Source of the DNA: Chloroflexota bacterium
Lineage (GTDB): Bacteria; Chloroflexota; Dehalococcoidia; Dehalococcoidales; UBA2162
DNA length: 59,045 nucleotides
NCBI GenBank assembly: GCA_016190825.1
Contig: JACPPV010000015.1
Span: 1-59,045 of the forward strand
Reading direction: 5' to 3'
Both the position numbers and the translations under genes were made by a program. The notes beneath the pieces are model-generated. The model saw only the letters and a program-made list of their open reading frames with translations, did not search any database and was not told where the DNA came from. Positions within the stretch are counted from its first letter, which is position 1; each line of letters begins with the position of its first letter. Shown here piece by piece: positions 15,331-23,515 of this stretch.

Positions 15331-15915
15331 CCGGCTCCTCTTCGAGAGGTTCGTCCCGATACGTCAGGTCATACTTGATACGGGGGCGGACGGCAAGACA
15401 ACTAATACTTATTGCATGTTAACTATGCGTATTTCCTCTCCCCTTGTGAGCCGAGAGCCTGTCCTGAACTTGCTTTAGGAATTGAGGTGAGGGGACACAA
15501 ATCTTACCCTCATCCCGTTCGCTGCGCTCATCCCGATATATCGGGATAACCTTCTCCATCGAGGGAGAAGGGACAAGAAGCCATCCATACGGTTACTTGC
15601 CCGAATAAGCTAGGAGTAATCACCTCTGCTTTCCATCCTTCAATCACGATGACCCCTTCTTCATCCTCCTCATTTCGGACTACTTAAAGGGGACAGCCAC
15701 AATCATCCTCTCGTACAAGTGTGCAACTTCCAAAATTATCGTAGCATTGGATTTTAAGTACAATCATCTGATCGATAGCCAAAAGGATAATTTTTCAGAA
15801 TCAAAAGGATCAATTTTGCCATAACATATGTTTATATGTGTAGAGCCTTTTGGTCAACTTATACGGGACAGGTTAGAATCAAAATAGCACAATCAGAATT
15901 TGGAAAGGAGGGAAG
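15331..15915. other. 585-bp gene-free region with repeat-like palindromes
   Basis: No gene is supported here. The 18-bp perfect palindrome ATCCCGATATATCGGGAT lies at 15530-15547. A second hairpin, CTTCTCC...GGAGAAG, lies at about 15551-15570. Both sit in text (CTCATCCCGTTCGCTGCGCT) of a type seen as dispersed repeats in many bacterial genomes. The last 150 bp are AT-rich and presumably hold the promoter of the next gene, whose ribosome site GGAAAGGAGGG is clear. Confidence 0.5.
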
Positions 15916-16188
15916 ATGAGGCTCAGCCACCGACGGTCAAACATCCAGATCATCGCCGATATCCTTCGAACGGGGGAAAATGGCGCCGGGAAAACGAAAC
16001 TCATGTATAGCAGCAATATGAGCTACAGTCAGACGCAGAGGTACCTCACCTTCTTGCTCAATCAGGGATTTATCCATCGCTTGCATCCTGGCGAACTGAA
16101 GGCAACTTACTGTGCAACAGAGGCGGGTCTAAGACTGCTGAGAAGCATTGAAAATGTCACCGAGATGCTCGGCTTCATCGAAGACTGA
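15916..16188 (+). CDS. Small winged-helix transcriptional regulator
   Basis: This 90-residue protein fits a single winged-helix domain of the kind common in archaea (HTH_45 or Sso10a-like): IQIIADILRTGENGAGKTKL, then YSSNMSYSQTQRYLTFLLNQ, GFIHR and a C-terminal helix starting YCATEAGLRLL. The recognition helix is probably SYSQTQRYLTFLL. It has a strong Shine-Dalgarno GGAAAGGAGGG and is monocistronic. A MITE-like element begins two bases after its stop codon. Confidence 0.8.
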   Translation: MRLSHRRSNIQIIADILRTGENGAGKTKLMYSSNMSYSQTQRYLTFLLNQGFIHRLHPGELKATYCATEAGLRLLRSIENVTEMLGFIED

Positions 16189-16190
16189 CA

Positions 16191-16346
16191 CTAGTGCTTA
16201 GTTTCAGAAATAGGTATACAAATAATTCCGTTCGCCCTGAGCCTGTCGAAGGGCGCGCCGGTGGTTTCCTTCGGCTTGGCTCAGGACAGGCTAGCTCACC
16301 ACGAACGGCGCGCATAAGACCACTTAATTACGCAACTAAGCACCAG
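16191..16346. mobile_element. MITE-like element, copy 1 (156 bp)
   Basis: The ends are CTAGTGCTTAGTT (16191-16203) and AACTAAGCACCAG (16334-16346), inverted repeats with one mismatch. The middle (16228-16311) is nearly identical to the core of the copy at 36654-36809 and starts at the same offset (37 bp) from the left end. Total length is also the same. There is no coding capacity. The element touches the stop codon of the preceding gene. Confidence 0.75.
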
Positions 16347-16383
16347 CGTAGTGATTCGCAAATAACGTCATGCATCCAGTACC

Positions 16384-16403
16384 ATTCCGGCGAAAGCCGG
16401 AAT
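16384..16403. repeat. REP-like hairpin
   Basis: ATTCCGGC-GAAA-GCCGGAAT is a perfect 8-bp stem with a GAAA tetraloop. A copy with one mismatch stands at 36588-36607, also near a MITE copy. The remaining sequence up to 16580 shows no gene. Confidence 0.7.
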
Positions 16404-16580
16404 CCAGTCCCCGCTACTGTCTGGATACCGAGCCAGCATCGGATGCTGGGCAGGCTTTACATCGGTATGGTTTCGAGTATGATAGCGAGGTGTTAGATAC
16501 ACCACACTAGAACTAAGCTCTAGAACACAATCACTTCTCATTGCCAGAATAACCTGAGATAGTGAATCAGGGTTAATACC

Positions 16581-17159
16581 ATGATTTACGTTGTTCTGGG
16601 CACCACCGGCTTTTTGGTAATACATCTTTTCGATGTCATCTCATTGAAGAGATGGCCGGTCCTCAAGCCAGTCACCTGGATATCCGGCAGCAGCCTACTG
16701 CTTTACGCCTTGGTCAAGCTATCAACGCAGGGAGAGGAGCTGCCCTTGCCGGGGTGGTCCACGTGGGCTGGCTGGTTCTTACTCCTCACATCCCTTTTCC
16801 TCCTGGTGCATTCGCTGTTTATCAATCTTCCCTTCCAGAAGACCTATGTTGCTTCCGGAGTTGGTGACCGGCTGGTCACTTCCGGCCTGTATACCCTTGT
16901 TCGTCACCCTGGAGTGCATTGGTTCAGCCTCGCGCTCCTTTCACTTGTGCTCGTCTCAAGGTCGGGCTACCTCCTGGCGGCAGCGCCTCTCTTCATTGTA
17001 CTGGATGTGGCGCTGGTCATCATCCAGGACAGGTTTTTCTTTACCCGGATGTTCAGCGGCTATACCCACTACCAGGAAACCACGCCGATGTTGATACCCA
17101 ACCGGCAGAGCATTAAGGCTTTCGTGAATTCGCTGGCCAGCAGTATTGAAATCAAATAG
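16581..17159 (+). CDS. ICMT/PEMT-like membrane methyltransferase
   Basis: This 192-residue integral membrane protein has five hydrophobic segments. The C-terminal half has the family signature LYTLVRHPGVHWF and a final GYTHYQETTPMLIPN, as in isoprenylcysteine carboxyl methyltransferases and phospholipid methyltransferases, which use S-adenosylmethionine. The bacterial substrate is not known. The gene ends 16 bp before the GH3-family gene and probably shares its mRNA. The start is ATG at 16581. Confidence 0.82.
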   Translation: MIYVVLGTTGFLVIHLFDVISLKRWPVLKPVTWISGSSLLLYALVKLSTQGEELPLPGWSTWAGWFLLLTSLFLLVHSLFINLPFQKTYVASGVGDRLVTSGLYTLVRHPGVHWFSLALLSLVLVSRSGYLLAAAPLFIVLDVALVIIQDRFFFTRMFSGYTHYQETTPMLIPNRQSIKAFVNSLASSIEIK

Positions 17160-17175
17160 CAAGTGAGGGAAAAGA

Positions 17176-18798
17176 ATGGAAATAACTGACCTCCTTAAAC
17201 AGGGGCGAACCCGGGAAGTATGGGATTGGTGCTGCGGGTTTATCGATCTGACTATAAACGACTGCATGAGCATTCAGCGCCGGTTGCTCATGGAACAGCT
17301 GGCACTGATGAAGAATTGCGAACTCGGCCGCTATATTCTGAACGGCACTGACCCACGCACTGTTGAGGAATTCAGGGAACAGGTGCCACTCACCATCTAT
17401 GATGACTACGCCCCTTATCTCCTTAACCAGAAAGAAGACGCCCTACCCGCGAAACCGGCAGTGTGGCAGTACACCTCAGGGAAATCCGGGGAATACCCCT
17501 ACCGCTGGGTTCCGGTAACTGAGCGGCAGCTCAAGGAAATCGAGCCACTCCTGTTTGCCCTCGCTTTTTTCTCTGCCTGCCAGAACAGAAACGAAATCAA
17601 CTTCAATATGCATGACACTGTTCTTTACGGCATGGCGCCGCCCCCCTATGCTACCGGCACCATGGCACGCGTTTTTCCTCGTGAAATGTTTGATTTCCTG
17701 CCTCCAATCGAACAGGCAGAGAAGATGACCTTTGAAGACCGGATGCTTCTCGGCTTTGAAGCAGCTCTTTCGAGGGGTCTAGATCTTGGTTTCGCCCTGT
17801 CCAGCGTCGCCGTGGCGATCGGCGAACGTTTTAAGCAACAAGGCGGTAATTCAAGTATCAGTTCCTGGTTGAAAAGGCCCCAGGCTGCGGTCCGACTGGC
17901 AAGAGGACTCGTGAAGAGCCGCCTGGAGCACCGCCAGTTGCTGCCGAAGGACCTGTGGAAACTGAAGGGGCTGATTACCTTCGGCATTGACAGCTCAGTC
18001 TACCGGGAAAGAATCAAGGAATTCTGGGGTATCGAACCCCTCGAGTTTCATGGTTGCACCGAAGCCGTGCTGCTCTCTATGCAGACGTGGGACCATCGGA
18101 GTTTAACCTTCATTCCCCACCTCAACTTCCTTGAGTTTATCCCTGGAGATGAGAGCATCAGGGCGCGGACCGATCCTGCCTACCAGCCGTCCACCCTCCT
18201 ACTGGATGAATTAGTACCCGGGAAATATGAATTAGTCATCACAAGTTTCCAGGGAGGTCCTTTTATGAGGTACCGTCTGGGGCACCTGGTTGAGATAACT
18301 TCCCTACGTAACGACAAGCTTGATATAGACATCCCGCAGATGGTCTTTCTTGGCCGCGTGGATGACCAGCTTGATATCGCCGGTTTTACACGTCTCTCGG
18401 AGAAAGTCATCTGGCAGGCTATTGAAAATAGCGGCCTGGCTTACGAGGGTTGGACAGCCTGCAAAGAGACGAACGGCGAACCCGCACTCCGTCTTTACAT
18501 TGAACTTAAAGAAAACGGGATCAGCGCCGAACAGGTGGCAACCATGGTCCACCGCGAACTCAGAAAACTGGATACCCCTTATGCAGAGCTGGAATCGTTC
18601 ACCGGACTGAAGCCTCTCAAGGTCACGCTGCTTCCCGCAAGCACCTTCACATCGCATGAGGAATACCAGCGCAGGAATGGTGCAGAACTGATGCAGCTCA
18701 GGCCGCCGCATATCAACCCGCCGGATGAAATGATAGCGCTGCTGCTCAGTCATTCCGCCCCCATCGAAGCTGATGCCAGGGCTGCCATCAAAGTATAG
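17176..18798 (+). CDS. GH3-family acyl-acid amido synthetase-like protein
   Basis: The 540-residue length and motifs fit the GH3 family, whose plant members adenylate small carboxylic acids and join them to amino acids. The phosphate-binding motif is YTSGKSGEYPYRWVPVT, the second ATP motif is EFHGCTEAV, and YRLGHLVEI lies before the C-terminal lid. The bacterial substrate is unknown. It follows a membrane methyltransferase by 16 bp and has GAGGGAAAAG as ribosome site. No acyl carrier or peptide synthetase gene is adjacent. Confidence 0.88.
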   Translation: MEITDLLKQGRTREVWDWCCGFIDLTINDCMSIQRRLLMEQLALMKNCELGRYILNGTDPRTVEEFREQVPLTIYDDYAPYLLNQKEDALPAKPAVWQYTSGKSGEYPYRWVPVTERQLKEIEPLLFALAFFSACQNRNEINFNMHDTVLYGMAPPPYATGTMARVFPREMFDFLPPIEQAEKMTFEDRMLLGFEAALSRGLDLGFALSSVAVAIGERFKQQGGNSSISSWLKRPQAAVRLARGLVKSRLEHRQLLPKDLWKLKGLITFGIDSSVYRERIKEFWGIEPLEFHGCTEAVLLSMQTWDHRSLTFIPHLNFLEFIPGDESIRARTDPAYQPSTLLLDELVPGKYELVITSFQGGPFMRYRLGHLVEITSLRNDKLDIDIPQMVFLGRVDDQLDIAGFTRLSEKVIWQAIENSGLAYEGWTACKETNGEPALRLYIELKENGISAEQVATMVHRELRKLDTPYAELESFTGLKPLKVTLLPASTFTSHEEYQRRNGAELMQLRPPHINPPDEMIALLLSHSAPIEADARAAIKV

Positions 18799-18975
18799 AA
18801 AGAGCTTTCTCCGTGGAATAAGGCTCTAGCTGGCCCGGCGGCTATGTGTCGCCCGGTGAAAGAATCCGCCAGCTAACAGGGCTACAACGTTACGCATTAT
18901 TGCGAGCTCGATCACGTCAAGACTCCGTGACACGTCAATAGTTACCCTCACCCGACTGGTTAATTCCACCGAACT

Positions 18976-19021
18976 TTCGTATCACCCCCTCATTGACAGG
19001 ACTGAACGCTTGGTTCATAAT
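18976..19021 (+). promoter_or_regulatory. Promoter of the kinase gene with an upstream TTCGTATCAC box
   Basis: TTGACA (18993-18998), a 17-bp spacer and CATAAT (19016-19021) make a good promoter. The box TTCGTATCAC (18976-18985) lies eight bp upstream of the -35, where activators often bind. The same ten bases occur twice ahead of the response regulator at 21972. Confidence 0.65.
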
Positions 19022-19092
19022 TCCCTCGCAATACATAATCACGCTAATGGCTTCAGACATACACTAGTTGTTGGTTTGGCGGGGGGAGAATC

Positions 19093-21159
19093 GTGACTAT
19101 CTGGGCGCTTATCCCTTTGATCACCTTTCTTTGTTACGTTGCCCTGCTGCTGCTAACATTGCCCTCAGCCGTCCGGCGGGTTAACCGGGCTTTTGCCATC
19201 TATCTAGGCGTTGCCGCCGCCTGGAGCTTCACGTCCTACGTGCTCCACCTTAACGCCTTCCCCGGGCAGGCACTTTTCTGGAATGAGTTACTCGTGGGAG
19301 CTCTCGTCGGCACCCTCAGCACCTACTATTATTTTATCCGCACTTATGTCAATAAATCTGCCGGGATAGGCACCTACATCGGCTTCGCCTTCACCTTGGC
19401 TATCACCGCCTTCGGGCTTAGGGGATATATCGTCCAGTACGCCTACGTCATCGATGGTGTGTTGTACCATGACCTCGGAGCTTCCCTGTATCTCATTGCC
19501 GCTATTTCCATTACTTTTATCGGCGCCGTAATCGTCCATTTGATCAGGAGATATCGCACCGCTGCCGAGTCTGCCGAACGGAACCGCACCCTTTATCTGA
19601 TTACCGGCTGGATGATACTGATTATCGGCGCTTATACGAACCTTATTCCCCCGCTGGCCCGAATACCATTGGACCATATTGGCAGCCTGGCCAACGCCAT
19701 TATCATCTCCTACGCCATCGGACGGTACCGCCTCCTGGATGTCAGGATCGTGTTCCGAAAGGGACTGGCTTATTCCACGCTGACTGTTGTCCTGGGTGCG
19801 CTTTACATACTCTTGCTGTTCACGCTCCAGATTTTTCTGCACGATTGGACAGAGCTCAGCAGTATCGCACTAGGCGCCGCCTTTGCTTTCCTTGTCGCCG
19901 TGCTGCTTAATCCCCTGAAAAACCTCATTCAGAAATGGATTGACCGGCTCTTCTACCGCGAAACCTACGATTACCGCCAGGTGCTGTTGAATTTTTCTCA
20001 CCGGATAAGCAATGTTCTCGACCTCAATGAGCTGACACAAAGCATCCTCGACCCAATTATCAAGGCAATGCGGATAAAACAGGCTTCTCTGCTGTTTCCG
20101 GAGACGGAAACTCGTGACTTTGTTACCCACTTTTCCCAGAACAGCGAGGGCGAGCCAGTCCTCAGGTTGAGGCTGGCCGCAGATAGTCCGATCGTCACCT
20201 GGCTGGAGGAAGAAAGTAAACCGTTGCAGACGGAGCTGATAGATGCCGTACCCAGGTTAAAGGGACTGTGGGAGTCAGAGCGAAACTATCTTGACATGTT
20301 GCAGGTTGCGCAACTATGCCCCATAATGACCCGGGGCAATCTGACCGGCATCCTGGCGCTGGGCAGGAAGGAATCTGAGGCCGCCTATACCGAAGAGGAA
20401 CTCGCCCTGCTGATGACCATGGCTAACGAAGCCGCGATCGCCCTGGAGAATGCAAGAATGCTCGAAAGCCTGAAAAACCAACGGCTCCAGGTGGAGCAGC
20501 TACTGGCACAGGTCGTCCTGGCGCAGGAAGAGGAACGGAAGAGGATTTCGGTGGACCTCCATGACAGCGTTGCGCAGTGGCTGGTGGCTGCCTCCTATAA
20601 TTTGCAGACCTGCCGTCACCTTTTATCAGGGGCCCCTAATGGAGTAGCCGGAGAAGAGCTGACGAAAATGGGCAACACGCTTAACAAAAGTCTGAAGGAA
20701 CTGCGCCGGGTGGTTATCGGCCTGCGGCCCCCGGCGCTGGACGAATTGGGGCTGACCCATGCCCTGCGGAAGAACGTGGAGGACCTGCAAGCTGATGGGC
20801 TGGAGGGCAGTTTTTCAGAGACCGGCACACCCTGCCGGTTGCCGCCCAGCGTTGAAATTGCTGCCTACCGGATTGTCCAGGAAGCGTTGAACAACATTCG
20901 GAAACACGCGCACGCCACGAAGGTGAATGTAACAGTCCGGTATTCCAGGGACATACTGTCCATTGACATCAGCGATAACGGCGCCGGGTTTGACCTGTCC
21001 GAAACGATGGATAGCGCTGTCACGGTAGGCCACGTGGGAATCGTTGGAATGAAACAAAGGGCGGAGATGCTGGGCGGAGAAATAAAGATCAGGACTGGAG
21101 AGGGAGCGGGGACCACGGTGGTCCTGATGTTGCCCGTTCAACATCCGGGAGAGGAGTGA
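19093..21159 (+). CDS. Membrane sensor histidine kinase (HisKA_3 type) with GAF-like domain
   Basis: This 688-residue kinase starts with seven or eight membrane segments (about 1-215) arranged like the 7TM region of some sensor kinases. A GAF-like domain follows (about 300-455, ending LMTMANEAAIALENARM). Then come a HisKA_3 dimerisation helix with His490 in EERKRISVDLHDSVAQW and an HATPase domain (EALNNIRKHAHATK, ISDNGAGFDL, GHVGIVGMKQRAEMLGG). This is the NarX/DesK-type partner of LuxR-type regulators. The start is GTG at 19093 after GGGGGGAGAA. The next gene, a LuxR-type regulator, starts at its stop codon. Confidence 0.94.
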   Translation: MTIWALIPLITFLCYVALLLLTLPSAVRRVNRAFAIYLGVAAAWSFTSYVLHLNAFPGQALFWNELLVGALVGTLSTYYYFIRTYVNKSAGIGTYIGFAFTLAITAFGLRGYIVQYAYVIDGVLYHDLGASLYLIAAISITFIGAVIVHLIRRYRTAAESAERNRTLYLITGWMILIIGAYTNLIPPLARIPLDHIGSLANAIIISYAIGRYRLLDVRIVFRKGLAYSTLTVVLGALYILLLFTLQIFLHDWTELSSIALGAAFAFLVAVLLNPLKNLIQKWIDRLFYRETYDYRQVLLNFSHRISNVLDLNELTQSILDPIIKAMRIKQASLLFPETETRDFVTHFSQNSEGEPVLRLRLAADSPIVTWLEEESKPLQTELIDAVPRLKGLWESERNYLDMLQVAQLCPIMTRGNLTGILALGRKESEAAYTEEELALLMTMANEAAIALENARMLESLKNQRLQVEQLLAQVVLAQEEERKRISVDLHDSVAQWLVAASYNLQTCRHLLSGAPNGVAGEELTKMGNTLNKSLKELRRVVIGLRPPALDELGLTHALRKNVEDLQADGLEGSFSETGTPCRLPPSVEIAAYRIVQEALNNIRKHAHATKVNVTVRYSRDILSIDISDNGAGFDLSETMDSAVTVGHVGIVGMKQRAEMLGGEIKIRTGEGAGTTVVLMLPVQHPGEE

Positions 21160-21161
21160 TG

Positions 21162-21788
21162 ATGGACACAATTCGGATACTTCTGGTAGATGACCACCAG
21201 GTTGTGCGCGAAGGGCTGAGGCGTATGCTGGAGCTCGAGCCGGACCTCAAGATAGTCGGTGAAGCGTCAAACGGGAAAGAAGCACTCGAACAGGTGGACA
21301 GGATATCTCCGGAGGTCGTCCTCATGGATATCAAGATGCCGGGGATGGACGGAATAGAGCTCACCAGGAAGCTCAAAGACAAATGTCCTGACTGCCACGT
21401 GCTCATGCTGACGCTGTACGATGAATACCTCCACCAGGCAATCGAAGCCGGGGCGACAGGCTACCTGCTCAAAGACATCAACCGCGAGGAACTGTTGAAG
21501 GCGATCCGGTCCGTTCGGGAGGGGCGCTCGCCGCTTTACATGTCGCTTCCGCCAGACCGGCTGGCGAAACTTACCACTCCCGAGTCCCAGCAGAAGACAA
21601 ACCTCTCCGAAAGGGAACTAACTATCCTGCGGCTGATAGCCGATGGCGTCACGACCGAAGGCATCGCTCACCAGCTTTTTCTGAGTGAGGCCTCCGTAAA
21701 GCGAAGCGTCCACATTATCTTTGACAAGCTGACGGTTCGCAACCGCTCTGAAGCGGTGGCCGAAGCCTACCGACGGGGAATAATATAG
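21162..21788 (+). CDS. NarL/LuxR-type response regulator, partner of the adjoining kinase
   Basis: The receiver domain has DD at 10-11, phosphorylation site Asp56 in VVLMDIKMPGMDG, and Lys in GYLLKD. The C-terminal LuxR-type helix-turn-helix reads LSERELTILRLIADGVTTEG, then LFLSEASVKRSVHIIFDKL. Starts at GTG 21156, ATG 21159 and ATG 21162 are possible; GAGGAG (21151-21156) favours 21162. Its start overlaps the kinase stop, so the two proteins are made together. It is the best candidate to bind the TTCGTATCAC boxes at this locus. Confidence 0.94.
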   Translation: MDTIRILLVDDHQVVREGLRRMLELEPDLKIVGEASNGKEALEQVDRISPEVVLMDIKMPGMDGIELTRKLKDKCPDCHVLMLTLYDEYLHQAIEAGATGYLLKDINREELLKAIRSVREGRSPLYMSLPPDRLAKLTTPESQQKTNLSERELTILRLIADGVTTEGIAHQLFLSEASVKRSVHIIFDKLTVRNRSEAVAEAYRRGII

Positions 21789-21822
21789 ATTCAGCTTTTA
21801 GTTCCCCCGATTAATACGGCTC

Positions 21823-21854
21823 TTCGTATCACTAATATGAATCTTTCGTATCAC
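21823..21854 (+). promoter_or_regulatory. Two direct TTCGTATCAC boxes 22 bp apart
   Basis: Identical ten-base boxes at 21823-21832 and 21845-21854 are one 22-bp step apart, two helical turns. They lie 20 bp upstream of a candidate promoter TTCTGC-17-TACAAT (21874-21902) for the regulator at 21972. A third copy precedes the kinase promoter. This looks like a binding site for a dimeric regulator. Confidence 0.6.
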
Positions 21855-21971
21855 AACGCTATCATTTTGAGACTTCTGCGGCTGACGGCCAAGAGATACA
21901 ATTAAGCAGAATCCAGCTACTGAGGCATCCGCGGCCACAGTAATCAGCCGCTCAAAGGAGCATTCGAGAAG

Positions 21972-22826
21972 ATGGCAAACAATATCCGTGTCCTTCTTGT
22001 AGATGACCACCAAGTGGTTCGGGATGGTCTGTGCACCATGCTAAGACAGGAGCCGGACATAGAAATCATCGGCCAGAGCGCCGGCGGTGAGGATGCCCTT
22101 ACCCAGGTAGCAGTTCTTACGCCCGATATAGTAGTGACGGACATCAAGATGCCACGCATCGATGGGATCCAACTAGCTTTTCTTATCAAAGAAAGACTCC
22201 CTGCCTGCAGCATTATCATGCTGACCCTTTATGATGAGTATCTTTCCGAGGCTATGCAGGTTGGGGCCAGGGGCTATCTCCTCAAAGATATCACCAGCGA
22301 GGAGCTTGCCCAGGCCATCAGGCGGGTTTACCGCGGGGAGGTAGTGGTCAGCGGCAACATCAACCCGGTTTCGGATGCTAAGGAAGCCAACAAGGCCGCA
22401 CCGAAAACAGCGGCTGTTCCCGTGAACCGGCCGGACAGCCCTGAATCGATGCTGGAGGAGATACAACTGGTGATGCCGCCACCCGTGGACCCCAATCAGC
22501 TTATCCGGTTCACCAAGCAGGTGGACAAAACCCTGCACCCCCGCATCGTGCAGGTAGTCGGGTCGTGGCGGGAGGGCACCACCGTAACCGCGGTCCTGCC
22601 GTGGGCAACGCCGCTGGCAGACGCCCTTGCCAGTCTACGGGATTGCCCCGAGGTGGACAGCATCTCCGAGGAACCACCAAAGTGGGAGGCTAGCCGGGAA
22701 CTACTTCAGAAAGCATCTGCCCTTTCCGGCCAGAGGGCGAAACCTAGGAAGACGATCTTCGTCCGGCTAAAGAATTGCAAAGCCACCCCGGAGCCAGGTC
22801 CATCCTTCCTGGCGAAAATGCCCTGA
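21972..22826 (+). CDS. Response regulator with an unrecognised C-terminal output domain
   Basis: Residues 1-120 are a complete receiver: DD at 11-12, phosphorylation site Asp57 in VVTDIKMP, Thr85 and Lys105 in GYLLKD. The receiver is close in sequence to that of the LuxR-type regulator just upstream, so the two probably arose by duplication. After a Pro/Ala-rich linker the C-terminal part (about 160-284) has no helix-turn-helix. It contains LIRFTKQVDKTLHPRIVQVV, then GTTVTAVLPWATPLADALAS, a strand-helix pattern of about 75 residues, then a basic tail (KPRKTIFVRLKNCK). The output is unknown; a protein- or ligand-binding alpha/beta domain is a guess. The gene has the double TTCGTATCAC box upstream. 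Confidence 0.85.
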   Translation: MANNIRVLLVDDHQVVRDGLCTMLRQEPDIEIIGQSAGGEDALTQVAVLTPDIVVTDIKMPRIDGIQLAFLIKERLPACSIIMLTLYDEYLSEAMQVGARGYLLKDITSEELAQAIRRVYRGEVVVSGNINPVSDAKEANKAAPKTAAVPVNRPDSPESMLEEIQLVMPPPVDPNQLIRFTKQVDKTLHPRIVQVVGSWREGTTVTAVLPWATPLADALASLRDCPEVDSISEEPPKWEASRELLQKASALSGQRAKPRKTIFVRLKNCKATPEPGPSFLAKMP

Positions 22827-22921
22827 GCCATCTGTTCGACGGCCCCCCTCTTCTCCAGCAAAAAACATGTCTTTCTCAACATCCGCAGCCGGAAGTGTTA
22901 CAATGGTTTGAGAATTCCCCG

Positions 22922-23419
22922 ATGCAGGAGAATAATAGCAACCCCCAGGACACCATCGGCGGCGATGCGGCTGAAAGCGCCCCTACTAACTCGGAGGACA
23001 CAGTAGCAGCGCTCAGCTGTTTCCGCTGCGGCGTTTGCTGTATGAAATACCAGGTACAGGTAGACGCCGAGGAAGCGTCCCGCATAGCGGGATACCTCGG
23101 TCTGCCCGACGACGAATTCGAGGCTAAATTCGCCGACCGCCGGTGGCGCGGGCGCGGCTTTTTGCTGCGGCAGGTTGACGGCGCCTGCGTTTTCCTGGAC
23201 AGCGACCTTGGCGGCAAACTGAGAAACTGCCGCATCCAGCCTGTCAAACCAAAGGCGTGCGATGACTGGACGCCCGGCTCCAACAGACCGGAATGCCGCG
23301 CTGGGCTGGCGAGAGACTGGCATCTTTCGGTCAATGACGCCGGGCAAATTGAAGGCAGCGAAGAAAGGCTCCGCCTGTACATGGACTTTCTTGAGTCCCT
23401 GCGGGGAAAGATTCAATGA
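22922..23419 (+). CDS. YkgJ-type cysteine-cluster protein
   Basis: This 165-residue protein has the cysteine cluster of the YkgJ/UPF0153 group: CFRCGVCCMKYQVQV near residue 39, a middle Cys in GACVFLDSD, and C-x-I-x-P-x-K-P-x-A-C in the segment NCRIQPVKPKACDDW. Such proteins are thought to bind zinc or an iron-sulfur centre, and their function is unproven. The ATG at 22922 is used; earlier in-frame codons run back into the preceding gene. The stop lies 96 bp before the flavoprotein start. Confidence 0.8.
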   Translation: MQENNSNPQDTIGGDAAESAPTNSEDTVAALSCFRCGVCCMKYQVQVDAEEASRIAGYLGLPDDEFEAKFADRRWRGRGFLLRQVDGACVFLDSDLGGKLRNCRIQPVKPKACDDWTPGSNRPECRAGLARDWHLSVNDAGQIEGSEERLRLYMDFLESLRGKIQ

Positions 23420-23515
23420 GGTTTTTTGCGTTCCGCATTCTCGGACAAGACACGAATGAACAGCATCACCATGACCACGTCAAGCGGCAAACGCCGGCTG
23501 GTCTCCGTCTCCATT

